DNA of 64,000 nt from Haloarcula limicola (GTDB lineage: Archaea; Halobacteriota; Halobacteria; Halobacteriales; Haloarculaceae). The notes under the pieces were generated by a model that ran no database searches, was not told the origin of the DNA, and saw only the letters and a program-made list of their open reading frames with translations. Positions 53,185 through 62,721 of this stretch are shown here, piece by piece. Position 1 is the first letter of the stretch. Every line of letters begins with the position of its first letter. The DNA is taken from positions 1 to 64,000 of the forward strand of contig NZ_WRXM01000004.1 in NCBI RefSeq assembly GCF_010119205.1, in the 5' to 3' direction. The position numbers and the translations under genes are program-made.

Positions 53185-53595
53185 ATGTACCACGTCTTGC
53201 TCCCTCTCGACGACAGCGAGGAACGGACGCGAGCCCAGGTGGCTGCGACGGTCGCGCTCCCTCACGCCGAGGAGTCGGTGACGGCGACGGTCCTGCACGT
53301 CTTCCGGGACGAGGAGACCGCGGAGAAGACCGCCGTCGAGCAGACGAGCGCCGGGAAGGTAGCGATGAAGGAGTTGCGGGAGGCCGGCGTCACCGCGAAC
53401 GCGCGCTCCGGCCACGGCGACCCGGAGAGACAGATAATCGCCGTCGCCGAGGAACTCGACGTCGACATGATCGTCCTCGGCGGGCGCAAGCGCTCGCCGC
53501 TGGGCGCGCTCGTCTTCGGGAGCGTGAGTCAGGCCGTCATCCTCGACTCCGAGCGGCCGGTCGCCGTGACCGGCCGCGGCGCGTCCGCGGAGTAG
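53185..53595 (+). CDS. Universal stress protein, single domain
   Basis: A 136-residue UspA protein: MYHVLLPLDDSEERTRAQ and the nucleotide motif GGRKRSPLGALVFGSVSQAVI. Unlike the two tandem Usps in this window it has one domain. The motif has the G-S pair retained. It is convergent with the asparagine synthase-like gene (no gap, 53595/53596). Confidence 0.9.
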   Translation: MYHVLLPLDDSEERTRAQVAATVALPHAEESVTATVLHVFRDEETAEKTAVEQTSAGKVAMKELREAGVTANARSGHGDPERQIIAVAEELDVDMIVLGGRKRSPLGALVFGSVSQAVILDSERPVAVTGRGASAE

Positions 53596-54678
53596 TCACT
53601 CGACCAGCGATTCGACGTACTGCGTGACGTGGTCGTCCATCCGCCGCTTGTAGCCGGCCTGTCGGGCCAGTCGGTCCAGTTCCCGCGAGGCCAGCGAGCC
53701 GTACTGGGCGGCTTTCTTCTCCCGGGTCGCGATCGCGTCCGGCAGGGAGCGACGCGCCGCCTGCCGGAGCGTCCACTTGCGCGTCTCGCCGTCGACCAGC
53801 ATGTCGTCATCGAGGCGGAGCGCCGCCGACACCACCTGGTCGCGGAGCAGCGGCGTGACTGGTTCGACGCCCGCGGCCCGCAACGCCGACACGTCCCGTG
53901 GGAGTTGCTCGGGGAGCGTTTCGAGCACCTCTCGCTGTGCGCCCCGAACCGTCTCGGCCTCGACCCGGGGGTCTTCGGGCGCTTTCGCGACCTTCGCGTA
54001 CCCGCCGAACAGCTCGTCCGCGCCCTGTCCGAGCGCGAGCCGGTCGAAGCCGTCCGCGGCGACCCGCTCGGCGGTCAAATACAGCGGCAGGGCGATCTGG
54101 ACGGCCATCGCGTTCGTCCGCCCCGTCGCGGCGGCGATCTCGGGGACCGCTCGCTCGATGGCGTCGTGGGTCAACTCCACGACCCGTAGCTCTCGGTCCA
54201 GCAGGTCGGCGGCCGACCGAGCGGCCTCGACGTCGTGGCTCTCCGGGAAGCCGGCGACGTACAGCGGGGTGTCGAGTCGAGCGGCCAACAGCGCCGAGTC
54301 GAGCCCCCCGGAGAAGGCGATAGCGAGACCGTCGGCGTCCACGGCGTCGATACTCGTCTCGACGGCTTCTCGGACCGCGTCGACCGCGCGCTCGCGGTCG
54401 GCGAAGGGATCGGGGTCGGGAAGCGTCCAGAGTCTGCGTCGACCGTCGGCGTCCCACGCGTGGCCCGCCGGAACCGGTACCGGGTCGTCGAGCGCCGCCG
54501 GGTCGTGGGTCCACGCGTCGGCCGGGTCCGAAACCCCTCGCTCGGCGTACAGCGGATACCGTCCCAGCACGTCACGGACGAGCGCCCCGTCCAGTTCTCC
54601 GGCGAAACCGCCCGTGCCCGGAAGCGCGTCGCCGCTCTCGACGGCTTCCCGGACGACGCGCTCGTCGGCTCCCCGCAT
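53596..54678 (-). CDS. Asparagine synthase-like protein lacking the glutaminase domain
   Basis: A 360-residue protein with the PP-loop SGGLDS (123-128) and asparagine synthase C-domain sequences GQGADELFGGYAK and PLLRDQVVSAALRLDDDMLVDGETRKWTLRQAARRSLPDAIATREKKA. The N-terminal glutamine amidotransferase domain with its nucleophile Cys2 is missing and replaced by about 90 residues of unrelated sequence. Glutamine-dependent activity is therefore not expected; it could use ammonia or another amine. It lies downstream of a PHP gene with a 3-bp gap. Confidence 0.88.
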   Translation of the reverse strand: MRGADERVVREAVESGDALPGTGGFAGELDGALVRDVLGRYPLYAERGVSDPADAWTHDPAALDDPVPVPAGHAWDADGRRRLWTLPDPDPFADRERAVDAVREAVETSIDAVDADGLAIAFSGGLDSALLAARLDTPLYVAGFPESHDVEAARSAADLLDRELRVVELTHDAIERAVPEIAAATGRTNAMAVQIALPLYLTAERVAADGFDRLALGQGADELFGGYAKVAKAPEDPRVEAETVRGAQREVLETLPEQLPRDVSALRAAGVEPVTPLLRDQVVSAALRLDDDMLVDGETRKWTLRQAARRSLPDAIATREKKAAQYGSLASRELDRLARQAGYKRRMDDHVTQYVESLVE

Positions 54679-54681
54679 CGC

Positions 54682-55368
54682 TCAGCCCAGAAAACTCCCG
54701 ATGCGGCTCTGGACGCGGCGCTTGGCCCCGCCGGCGGCCTGCCGGAAGCTGATGCGCCACGGCGTTCGCTCGCCCTCGACGGTCGTCTGCCCCTCGCGGA
54801 TGGCGTCGAGGATCGCGCCGACGGACTGCTCGTCGGCGTCGACTTTCGTCACCGCCTGACCGACCATCTCGGCGATGTGGGCGTCGCTCCCGGCGGTCAT
54901 CGGCAGCCCCCGGCGGCGCGCGAACCGCTCTGCCTGTCGGTTCGATCGGCCGGTCAGCAGCCGGGAGTTGTACACCTCGATGGCGTCAGCCTCGGCGAGT
55001 TCGTCCTTCGAGATGTGTTCGAGGACGCCGTGGCGGGACTCCTGAAAGGGATGAGGGACGACGGCGAGGCCGCCCTGTTCGCGGATGTGGTCGAGCGTCT
55101 CGGCGAAGGAGAGCCCGGCCGGAACCGCCTCGTCGATCCCCAGCGCGAGGACGTGGCCCGCGGTGGACGTGACCTCCATCCCGGTGATCCCGACGATGCC
55201 GTACTCCGGCGCGAGTTCGGCCGCCCGCTGACTCGCCCCGATCTCGTCGTGGTCGGTGATGGCGAGCGCGTCCAAGCCGATACCGCTCGCTTGCTCTAAC
55301 AGCAGCTCGACGGAGTCCCGGCCGTCGTGAGAGAGCGCGGAATGCGTGTGTAGCTCGACCGACAGCAC
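54682..55368 (-). CDS. PHP domain phosphoesterase
   Basis: A 228-residue PHP protein: VELHTHSALSHDGRDS gives the first metal motif HxH, followed by LAITDHDEIG, GMEVTSTAGHVLALG, VPHPFQ and AGSDAHIAEMVG. Members hydrolyse phosphodiesters or phosphates (for example nucleoside 3',5'-bisphosphate or histidinol phosphate). GTG at 55368 places the first metal motif right after the start; an earlier in-frame codon would extend into noncoding DNA. Operon with the asparagine-synthase-like gene. Confidence 0.88.
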   Translation of the reverse strand: MLSVELHTHSALSHDGRDSVELLLEQASGIGLDALAITDHDEIGASQRAAELAPEYGIVGITGMEVTSTAGHVLALGIDEAVPAGLSFAETLDHIREQGGLAVVPHPFQESRHGVLEHISKDELAEADAIEVYNSRLLTGRSNRQAERFARRRGLPMTAGSDAHIAEMVGQAVTKVDADEQSVGAILDAIREGQTTVEGERTPWRISFRQAAGGAKRRVQSRIGSFLG

Positions 55369-55661
55369 GCTCCTCTCTACTGGGGGACGGGCCAAAAGCA
55401 ACTCGGTCCCCGTTTACCACGGGTCCGTCTCTCCGCACCGCCGTCGCTGCTCGCGGCTGGGCCGCTCGTTTGGTCTGAGGGCTTCCCTACGGTCATCCTT
55501 CGTGACTCACGGGTCGCTTCGCTCCCCGTTCGTCTGTAACGAGGGTTTCGCTTCGATCAACCCTCGCTGCTCGCGGGTCGGACTCGCGGTTCCACCGCTC
55601 GTCGTCGAGGCGCGAAGCGCCTCGCTCTCCCCGCTCGCTCGTTCCGAAGGCTTCGTTTCAC
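55369..55661. other. Intergenic region with degenerate TCGC-rich repeats
   Basis: About 293 bases with no gene. Runs such as GCTGCTCGCGG, GCTCGCTCG and CGAAGCGCCTCGC recur, and short inverted CTTCG motifs are frequent (for example GAGGCGCGAAGCGCCTC at 55608). No promoter is evident for either side. Confidence 0.5.
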
Positions 55662-56807
55662 TCAGCCTTCGTACCCCGCGTACTCCATCAACTGCTTGAA
55701 GATGTCCGTGCCCATCGCTTCCTTGTAGACGAGGCCGGTCACCATCCCGCCGGGGTACGCCGTTCCGTTCATGGCGTGGTTGACCTTGTGGCAGTGCATG
55801 AGGTAGATGCCGGGGTCGGCGTCGGCCGTGAACTCGATGGTCCGGCGGCCCGCGGGCGGGACCGAACAGACGTCCTGCTCGTGGCGGGCGACGTCGGGGA
55901 TCTCGCCGCCGTCCTTGTGGGTCACCTGATAGCGGTGGTTGTGGATGTGCATCGGGTGGTCCATGTAGCCCGCGTTGACCATGTGGATGCGGACCGTATC
56001 GCCCTGTTCGACGATGACGGGCGACCCCTGTTCGGGGTGGAGGGTATGGGGAGCGGACTTCCCGTTGATGGTGAAGGTGTCCGGGTTGCGGTTACGCGGG
56101 TTGTAGGTGGCGTCCATCCCCGCCATCTGGCGGTTGAGCCGGGAGTCCCACTCCTTCAGCGTCATGAAGTACTCCTTGTCGGCGGGTTCGTACCCCTTCG
56201 GGTCGACTCGGAAGATGCCGTACATCCCCATGTCGATGTGTCGGTGAGTCTGGTAGTGGCAGTGATAGAGGTGCGTCCCGGGCACGTCCGCGGGGATGGT
56301 GTAGGTGTGGCTGTCGCCGGGGTCGACGCGGACGCCCGTCGTCGTCGGGACGCCGTCGTCCTCCCACTTCTTCGAGACGGCGTGGAAGTGGATCGTGTGC
56401 GGGCGCATCCCGTCCGTGTTGTCGAGGGTCACTTCCATGTCCTCGCCCTCCGTCGTCCGGAGGATGGGACCGGGAACGCTCGGGTTCCCGTCGTCGGCCT
56501 TGAACGCCCACACCTGCGGGAGTTCGACGGGGCCGCCCATCGAGTCGCCGGGATGGGCGTCGTGACGGGCGGGGACCGACGAGAGCGTCACCTCGCCGCC
56601 CCGCTCGTCGACGTCGACGACCTCCGGCGGCGACGTGGTCGGCAGGTCGCTGCTGGCGGCGTTGGCGTTCGTCGCCGTGCCGACCGATTCCTTCGGCGAG
56701 CCGGGGGCCGTACAGCCCGCGAGCGCGAGCGTGCCGCCGAGACCGGACGCCTTCACGAAGTCGCGACGCGAGATACCTGAACCGGGTGCACCGATGCGTT
56801 CACTCAT
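55662..56807 (-). CDS. Two-domain multicopper oxidase, Tat lipoprotein
   Basis: A 381-residue multicopper oxidase. Export: twin Arg 14-15 in SRRDFVKASGLGG and lipobox ending Cys32 (ALAGC). Copper motifs: domain 1 has HTIHFHAVS and LYHCHYQTHRHIDMGMYG; domain 2 has HPMHIHNHRYQV and LMHCHKVNHAMNGTAYPGGM, both with type-1-like HCH...H...M pattern. This suits a 2-domain MCO or nitrite-reductase-like fold. The start at 56807 is an ATG followed by the Tat motif; the earlier frame is unconserved. Divergent from an HTH gene, with a 207-bp gap. Confidence 0.9.
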   Translation of the reverse strand: MSERIGAPGSGISRRDFVKASGLGGTLALAGCTAPGSPKESVGTATNANAASSDLPTTSPPEVVDVDERGGEVTLSSVPARHDAHPGDSMGGPVELPQVWAFKADDGNPSVPGPILRTTEGEDMEVTLDNTDGMRPHTIHFHAVSKKWEDDGVPTTTGVRVDPGDSHTYTIPADVPGTHLYHCHYQTHRHIDMGMYGIFRVDPKGYEPADKEYFMTLKEWDSRLNRQMAGMDATYNPRNRNPDTFTINGKSAPHTLHPEQGSPVIVEQGDTVRIHMVNAGYMDHPMHIHNHRYQVTHKDGGEIPDVARHEQDVCSVPPAGRRTIEFTADADPGIYLMHCHKVNHAMNGTAYPGGMVTGLVYKEAMGTDIFKQLMEYAGYEG

Positions 56808-57014
56808 TACAGGTGGACGTAGACGAGCCACCCATAAACCCCCAGAGGGGCGTTCTCGCGCCGGTAGAACCGTTCCCAGAAACTGAGAATGGCCCGGCCG
56901 TTTAGTAATCCGCTCTCTCGAACGCTTCGGCACTAACCGGTCGATATCCCCGACGGACTCGTATGCCACGAGTCGGTGACATTAAAAGCGGGGACTGTCG
57001 ACTTTCAGACAAGG

Positions 57015-57392
57015 ATGGTCCGGAACCCGTTCGGTGACGACGACTCACCCGAGTTAACGACAGTTCTCGACGCCTTGGACGACGAGGACTGTCGCGACAT
57101 CGTCAGCGTCCTCGACGAACCGATGACGGCGAGCGAGATATCCGACGAGAGCGGCGTCCCCCTCTCGACGACCTATCGGAAGCTAGAACTGCTCACCGAG
57201 TCCTCGCTGCTCTACGAGGGCGTGGAGGTCCGCCCGGACGGCCAACACGCCAGTCGCTACGACATCGACTTCGAGGAAGTCGTCATCCTCCTCGACGAGA
57301 ACAACGCCTTCGACGTCGAGATCGCCCACCGGGCGCGGACCCCGGACCAGCGCCTCGAGAACATCTGGTCGGAGGTCCGAAAGGAGACGTAA
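57015..57392 (+). CDS. Winged-helix regulator
   Basis: A 125-residue protein with PELTTVLDALDDEDCRDIVSVLDEPMTASEISDESGVPLSTTYRKLELL (winged HTH, about 10-60) and a wing with VRPDGQHASRYDIDFEEVVILLDE. It resembles ArsR-like haloarchaeal regulators. It is 3 bp upstream of the DUF7521 membrane gene, and divergent from the multicopper oxidase, so it may control both. Confidence 0.85.
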   Translation: MVRNPFGDDDSPELTTVLDALDDEDCRDIVSVLDEPMTASEISDESGVPLSTTYRKLELLTESSLLYEGVEVRPDGQHASRYDIDFEEVVILLDENNAFDVEIAHRARTPDQRLENIWSEVRKET

Positions 57393-57394
57393 CC

Positions 57395-57694
57395 ATGCCA
57401 CACATCCCAAGCTCGCAAATCGGCGTCGTCGTCGCACAGACCCTCATCCTCGTCATCGGCGGTCTCATCACGTACTACTCGTACAAGGCCTACAGCAGGA
57501 CCGGCTCGCCGGAACACAAGTGGCTCACCGCCGGGTTCGGCATCGTCACGCTCGGCGCGGTGCTCGGCGGCGTCCTCGACCTCGGCGTCGAGCGATACAC
57601 GGCCGGCGACCTCATCTACACGAGCGTCTTCGTCTCCAGTTCCCTGACCGCCATCGGTCTCGGCATCATCCTCTACTCGCTGTACGTCCGCTGA
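57395..57694 (+). CDS. DUF7521 family membrane protein
   Basis: A 99-residue protein with three helices (about 9-29, 41-60, 71-95; VVVAQTLILVIGGLITYYSY and the last ending ILYSLYVR). The composition and short loop KAYSRTGSPEHKWLTAGFG match DUF7521, a haloarchaeal family often encoded together with such HTH genes. Role unknown. Confidence 0.85.
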   Translation: MPHIPSSQIGVVVAQTLILVIGGLITYYSYKAYSRTGSPEHKWLTAGFGIVTLGAVLGGVLDLGVERYTAGDLIYTSVFVSSSLTAIGLGIILYSLYVR

Positions 57695-57937
57695 ACGCGG
57701 ACCGTCTTCCCGTCTCGATCTCCCGTTTTGTCGGTTCCGAATCGGTTTCGAGCCGCCGGTCCACGTCGGGTCGATCACGGTTCGGTATCTCGGTATGACG
57801 TTTATCGACGCGCCGCTGTCGTCCCCGTTGCTCGGCGGCGACAGCGCCGGCGAGGCGGAGAGGGCCGTCTCCGCGCGGCGAGCCGCGACGCGGGCGCATG
57901 GAAAGCGATTTAGCCGGCCGGGGGCCACCACCACCTA

Positions 57938-60100
57938 ATGAGCCTGTCCGACGCTGACCGCGATATCGTGGTCGAGGAGATCGGTCGGGAGCCGACGCGA
58001 GCGGAGGCCGCTCTCTTCGAGAACCTCTGGAGCGAGCACTGCGCCTATCGCTCCTCGCGGCCGCTGCTCTCGGCGTTCGACTCCGACGGAGACCAGGTCG
58101 TCATCGGCCCCGGCGACGACGCCGCCGTCGTCTCGCTCCCGAGCCACGACGGCGAGGAGATGTACATCACGATGGGCGTCGAGTCCCACAACCACCCCTC
58201 TTACGTCGACCCCTTCGACGGGGCAGCCACCGGCGTCGGCGGCATCGTCCGCGACACCCTCTCGATGGGAGCCTACCCCATCGCGCTCGCGGACTCGCTG
58301 TACTTCGGCGACTTCGAGCGCGAGCACTCCCGCTATCTCTTCGAGGGCGTCGTCGAGGGCATCTCGCACTACGGCAACTGCATCGGCGTCCCGACGGTCA
58401 CGGGGTCGGTCGCGTTCCACGACCGCTACGAGGGGAACCCGCTCGTCAACGTCTCCTGTATCGGCCTGCTGGAACCCGATCGGACCATCACCGCCGAGGC
58501 ACAGGAGCCGGGCAACAAGCTCGTCCTCGTCGGCAACTCGACCGGGCGCGACGGCCTCGGCGGAGCCTCCTTCGCCAGCGAGGACCTCGCCGAAGACGCG
58601 GAGACCGAGGACCGCCCCGCGGTGCAGGTCGGCGACCCCTACACGGAGAAACTCCTCATCGAGTGCAACGAGGCCCTGCTGGACGAGGAACTCGTCGAGT
58701 CGGCCCGCGACCTCGGCGCGGCGGGGCTGGGCGGTGCCTCCTCCGAACTCGTCGCCAAAGGCGGGCTCGGCGCGCGCATCGAACTCGATCGCGTCCACGA
58801 GCGCGAACCGAACATGAACGCGATGGAGTACCTGCTGGCCGAGAGCCAGGAGCGGATGGTCTACGAGGTCGCACCCGAGAACGTCGACCGCGTCGCCGAA
58901 CTCGCCGAGCGCTACGACCTCGGCTGCTCCGTCATCGGCGAACTCACCGAGGCGGGGACCAACTACATCTGCACGTTCGACGGCGAGATCGTCGTCGACG
59001 TGGACGCCGAGTTCCTCGGCGACGGCGCGCCGATGAACGACCTGCCCGCCGAGGACCCGCCCGAACGGGAGCGGGACCTGCCGACGGTCGATCTCGAAGA
59101 GGCCTTCGAGCGCATCGTCGCCAGCCCCAACACCGCCTCGAAGCGGTGGGTCTACCGCCAGTACGACCACGAGGTGCAGGTCCGGACGAGCGTCCTGCCC
59201 GGCGACGACGCCTCCCTGCTCGCGATACGGGAGGCGGGCACGGGACTGGCCTTCTCCGCGGGCGCGGACCCCAACTGGACCGACGCCGCGCCCTACGAGG
59301 GCGCGCGGGCCGTCGCCCTTGAGAACGCCACCAACGTCGCGGCGAAGGGGGCGCTCCCCCACGCCGCCGTCGACTGCCTGAACGGCGGCAACCCCGAGAA
59401 GCCCGACGTCTACGGCGGCTTCAAGGGGATCGTGGACGGGCTGGCCGACATGTGCACCGAACTCGACGTGCCCGTCGTCGGCGGCAACGTCTCGCTGTAC
59501 AACGACTCGAACGCGGGTCCCATCCCGCCGACGCCGACGCTCGCGCTGGTCGGCGTCAAGGAGGGCTACGACGCGCCGCCGGCGAAGCTCTCCGGCGAAG
59601 GGACGCTCGTCGTCGTCGGCGACCGGGCGCTGGAAGGCGAGGCCGACCCGTGTCTCGGCGGTTCGGAGTACACCGCGCAGTTCGGCGGCACCGACGCCTT
59701 CCCGAAACTGCCCGCGGACCCCGCGAGCCTGATCGAGACGATCGCCGACGTGGCCGACGCCGACCACGTGCTGGCGAGCCACGACGTGAGCCACGGCGGC
59801 CTCGCGGTGGCGCTCGCGGAGATGGTCCACGAGGACGCCGGTGCCGACGTCGAGATAGAGACCGTCGACCGCGGCACGCGAAAGCGCCTCTTCTTCAACG
59901 AACAGCCCGGCCGCGTCGTCTTCGAGACGACCGACCCCGACGCCCTCTACGAGACGTTCGACGGCGTCGCGCCGGTGACGGAACTGGGCGAGGCGAACGG
60001 GTCGAACCACCTCGATATCACGGTCAACGACGACACGCTGCGGTACGACGCCGAGGAGATCGCCGCGCTGCGCTCGACGATCACCGACGAACTGGCCTGA
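57938..60100 (+). CDS. purL: Phosphoribosylformylglycinamidine synthase II (small PurL)
   Basis: A 720-residue FGAM synthetase subunit II, the size of the PurL that works with PurS and PurQ. It contains the N-terminal [14 protein letters not shown] motif, the ATP site [11 protein letters not shown] and the structural repeat [18 protein letters not shown]. It converts FGAR plus ammonia to FGAM in purine synthesis. Preceded by a 243-bp intergenic gap; the start ATG at 57938 is the first in frame. Confidence 0.96.
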   Translation: MSLSDADRDIVVEEIGREPTRAEAALFENLWSEHCAYRSSRPLLSAFDSDGDQVVIGPGDDAAVVSLPSHDGEEMYITMGVESHNHPSYVDPFDGAATGVGGIVRDTLSMGAYPIALADSLYFGDFEREHSRYLFEGVVEGISHYGNCIGVPTVTGSVAFHDRYEGNPLVNVSCIGLLEPDRTITAEAQEPGNKLVLVGNSTGRDGLGGASFASEDLAEDAETEDRPAVQVGDPYTEKLLIECNEALLDEELVESARDLGAAGLGGASSELVAKGGLGARIELDRVHEREPNMNAMEYLLAESQERMVYEVAPENVDRVAELAERYDLGCSVIGELTEAGTNYICTFDGEIVVDVDAEFLGDGAPMNDLPAEDPPERERDLPTVDLEEAFERIVASPNTASKRWVYRQYDHEVQVRTSVLPGDDASLLAIREAGTGLAFSAGADPNWTDAAPYEGARAVALENATNVAAKGALPHAAVDCLNGGNPEKPDVYGGFKGIVDGLADMCTELDVPVVGGNVSLYNDSNAGPIPPTPTLALVGVKEGYDAPPAKLSGEGTLVVVGDRALEGEADPCLGGSEYTAQFGGTDAFPKLPADPASLIETIADVADADHVLASHDVSHGGLAVALAEMVHEDAGADVEIETVDRGTRKRLFFNEQPGRVVFETTDPDALYETFDGVAPVTELGEANGSNHLDITVNDDTLRYDAEEIAALRSTITDELA

Positions 60101-60283
60101 TAACGCGGAAAGCAGCGTCGTTTGGCCTTATTAGGCCCCTTTCAATTCGATAGGTTTCAGCAGTACTGCATACAAGGCGCGGATCTATCGGAAATACCCA
60201 GAACGGTTAGTATTTTGTATTGAAGACCGGTCGGCTGAAATAGCCGATATAGTTACCTCATCTCACAAACACAGAGGGCACGA

Positions 60284-60742
60284 ATGGGAATATTTCGAAG
60301 TGACAAGTGGGAATGTTATCGTTGCGGGGAGACTTATCGGTCAAATCCATCCGAATGTTCTGAGTGTGGTTATACTGTCCTCACCCAATATCACGAAGGC
60401 GAGGGGAAGCCGTCGAAGAGTTGGAAAACGAAACCTGTATCGGACCAAGAATCACAGAAGGTTGTCTGGTACTGTGATAAGTGCAAGCAGAAACACATAG
60501 ACGATCCAAAACAATGCAAAGTCTGTGGTACAGAGGAGTTCAAAAAGGTTGGCGGGAAATACGTTGAACCCGATGAAAACCACCAATACACACGCCCTGA
60601 CGATGATGTCGAGACGATCTCAAATGTCCGTGAGGCCACGAGTTCTCCAGTCCAGCCGGGGTCCGATGATAGCAATCTCGGCCTCTATGCTGGAGTCCTA
60701 CTGCTCGTGATTTTCGTCGCACTCATTCTTTACCTGCTCTAG
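60284..60742 (+). CDS. Tandem zinc-ribbon protein with C-terminal membrane helix
   Basis: A 152-residue protein. Two zinc ribbons have the same Cys spacing: Cys11, 14, 25, 28 and Cys64, 67, 78, 81 (C-x2-C-x10-C-x2-C). A Ser/Asp-rich linker (about 100-130) leads to a single C-terminal helix NLGLYAGVLLLVIFVALILYLL with nothing after it, so the zinc part is cytosolic and tail-anchored. Codon use is AT-rich. A paralogue with the same spacing lies at the right edge of the window. Function is unknown; a scaffolding or sensing role with the CAP protein is conjecture. Confidence 0.8.
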   Translation: MGIFRSDKWECYRCGETYRSNPSECSECGYTVLTQYHEGEGKPSKSWKTKPVSDQESQKVVWYCDKCKQKHIDDPKQCKVCGTEEFKKVGGKYVEPDENHQYTRPDDDVETISNVREATSSPVQPGSDDSNLGLYAGVLLLVIFVALILYLL

Positions 60743-60926
60743 CTTTCATGGAAACGACGTGTTTCGGCAGGAAGGGATAGGTTCGTTACTATGTGCGATT
60801 ATTCCTCCCACTAGTACAATCTCTTCAACGAACGGTCGTCATATATCGTTCTCTACTGACACTACACGTTCCTTCGAGTCAGTCATAATATTGATATCAA
60901 TTCGGCGTACATATTCGGAATAATGG

Positions 60927-62261
60927 ATGTCTAAATGTAATATCTGTGGGGAAGATAGCGGACTCTCCAATAATTGCACGTACTGTGAAGGAACATTCTG
61001 TTCTGAGCACGTTCTTCCTGAAAGGCACGATTGTCCTGCTCTTCGTTCAGCAGAGACCTTGGGCCCTGAATTTCGCCAAGCAAAGCGGGATGTTGTTCTT
61101 GGGGAAGACGATGATAGCCAATTAAGGAATTCATCTGAACAACCGAAGAAACCAGATACCGACGATTTTGGAATCAAAGATGAGGAGAGTGAAGTTCGAG
61201 AACCAACGCAACCAAAGACCGCTCCAAACTCCCCTTCGAGAGAAGCAGAATACGAGAGCAGTCCTGATGTAGCTACCGACGGGAGTATTGTAGGGAGAGA
61301 AGCAGCGGAATCTACATCCCAAACAGTAAACAATCTTGCTACGCCAATTCAGATACTCTTTGCTGGTGCTACCGCAGGTCCACGATACAGCGGCGATTGT
61401 CCATACTGTGGGAAGTGGGTCTCACGACGGCGAACAGATCGATTCACAACCTGCCACCGCTGTGGCTGGAAGTCAGGGCTACCACTACTCCGTATCGCCA
61501 CCCATTGGCCCAACTGGCTGCTGTGGAGACGACGCGGAATTCGGTGGACGAAGCGGCTGTTAATCGCCTCACTGATCCTCGCACTTGTCGCTGGTCTCGT
61601 GGGGTCAACTGTTGGGACAGGTATTGAACCAGTAGATAGGGTGTCGACGGAGATCGCTAAACAGGCTGGTGTCTACCAGCCTCTCTCGGCATTTGTTGCT
61701 AACCTGTCTACGAATGAATCAGCGAATGTATCGACGGCATCTAGTAGCTCCACTAAAGCCACGTACACTACAGCCGATCCCGAAGACCAGACGACGAATA
61801 GTGGTTCCAATGAAATTGACATTTCGGCCGTTGAGATGGCGATTCATGAGGAAGTCAACCAGCGACGGACCGCAAACGGGCTTGGTCAATTAGAGTATCG
61901 CTCTGACCTTGTAGAGGTCGCTCGCTATCATTCGAAGGATATGGCCAGTAAGGGATACTTCTCACACGACTCACCGAATGGTGAATCCCTCGGAGACCGC
62001 TATCAACGATTCGGTATCAACTGTGCTGGTGGCGAAAACATCGCCTACACCTATTGGGAAGAGAATATTCAATCGGAAGGTAGGCTGCTATACTATGACT
62101 CAGAACAGGATGTGGCGATTGGACTCGTTAATCAGTGGATGAATTCGACCGGTCATCGAGAGAACATCCTCAGAGAGCGATTTCAGTCAGAGGGTATTGG
62201 AATCTCCGTTGCGGAGGTCGACGGAGCAACTCGAATATACGCTACGCAGAATTTCTGTTGA
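60927..62261 (+). CDS. AN1 zinc finger / zinc ribbon / TM / CAP-domain protein
   Basis: A 444-residue protein. An AN1 finger fits perfectly: C4, C7, C17, C20, C25, H28, H34, C36. A disordered Ser/Glu stretch (40-150) leads to a second zinc ribbon (C158, C161, C176, C179), a basic stretch, one membrane helix (about 209-230), a Ser/Thr-rich linker and a C-terminal CAP/SCP domain (about 300-444) with H335, GGEN E370 and MNSTGH H410. AN1 fingers bind ubiquitin-like modifiers or proteins in the cytosol, and CAP domains act outside cells; joining them through a membrane is unusual. Codon use is AT-rich. Confidence 0.88.
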   Translation: MSKCNICGEDSGLSNNCTYCEGTFCSEHVLPERHDCPALRSAETLGPEFRQAKRDVVLGEDDDSQLRNSSEQPKKPDTDDFGIKDEESEVREPTQPKTAPNSPSREAEYESSPDVATDGSIVGREAAESTSQTVNNLATPIQILFAGATAGPRYSGDCPYCGKWVSRRRTDRFTTCHRCGWKSGLPLLRIATHWPNWLLWRRRGIRWTKRLLIASLILALVAGLVGSTVGTGIEPVDRVSTEIAKQAGVYQPLSAFVANLSTNESANVSTASSSSTKATYTTADPEDQTTNSGSNEIDISAVEMAIHEEVNQRRTANGLGQLEYRSDLVEVARYHSKDMASKGYFSHDSPNGESLGDRYQRFGINCAGGENIAYTYWEENIQSEGRLLYYDSEQDVAIGLVNQWMNSTGHRENILRERFQSEGIGISVAEVDGATRIYATQNFC

Positions 62262-62422
62262 TCGGCATTTAGTAGTTGGATATCACTACGACAATACCTT
62301 CAATAGGCATTGAAATCTCCCTCAATCGGTGACAAAGGTCAATAGTCGGGTTAAATACAGCCCTCTATATCTCGCACGCGGATTTTATCCGGTGCTGAGG
62401 GGTGCAACAGAGACAGTCGTTT

Positions 62423-62614
62423 CTACACGAGCACCAGCGCGATGCCGAACGTGAGAACCAGGCCGACGAGCATGACGGCGAATCCCTGTCCGACCTGTCC
62501 CATCGTAAACGGGCTCTGTGGCGACGTGGAGCGCAGCGGGGCCTGTTTGTCCGGTAGCTCGACGTGTTCGGGGTCGTAGTTCGGACGGTTTTCCTCGGCG
62601 TGTTCGTCTGCCAT
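62423..62614 (-). CDS. DUF7550-like small membrane protein
   Basis: A 63-residue protein: an acidic cytosolic N-terminal part (MADEHAEENRPNYDPEHVELP), then PFTMGQVGQGFAVMLVGLVLTFGIALVLV, one C-terminal transmembrane helix. The pattern matches the haloarchaeal DUF7550 family, whose function is unknown. It returns to the GC-rich codon use of the main chromosome. Confidence 0.8.
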   Translation of the reverse strand: MADEHAEENRPNYDPEHVELPDKQAPLRSTSPQSPFTMGQVGQGFAVMLVGLVLTFGIALVLV

Positions 62615-62721
62615 GTTCGCGTCTACCGGGAGCGGGCACGTGTAGCTGTCGGAATCCCGGCGCGCGCAATTGCACCAGCCGAAACCGTCAAACGGCCCTG
62701 TAGCGAACTCCCGGGTACTGA

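Larger units (their letters stand above)
60102..62400. other. AT-rich accessory island
   Basis: Base composition shifts sharply to AT-rich at about 60110 and back near 62400. The two genes in it use AT-ending codons unlike all neighbours and carry Ser/Asn-rich spacers rather than the usual acidic ones. The gene-free parts, 60101-60283 and 60743-60926, are also AT-rich and hold TATA-like stretches (for example 60209-60224). This suggests recent transfer or strain-specific DNA between housekeeping purL and hisF. Confidence 0.75.

Noticed and set aside
60284-62261. Toxin-antitoxin or restriction system in the AT-rich island
   Set aside because: Neither protein shows nuclease, methylase or toxin motifs; the domains seen are zinc ribbons, AN1 and CAP.
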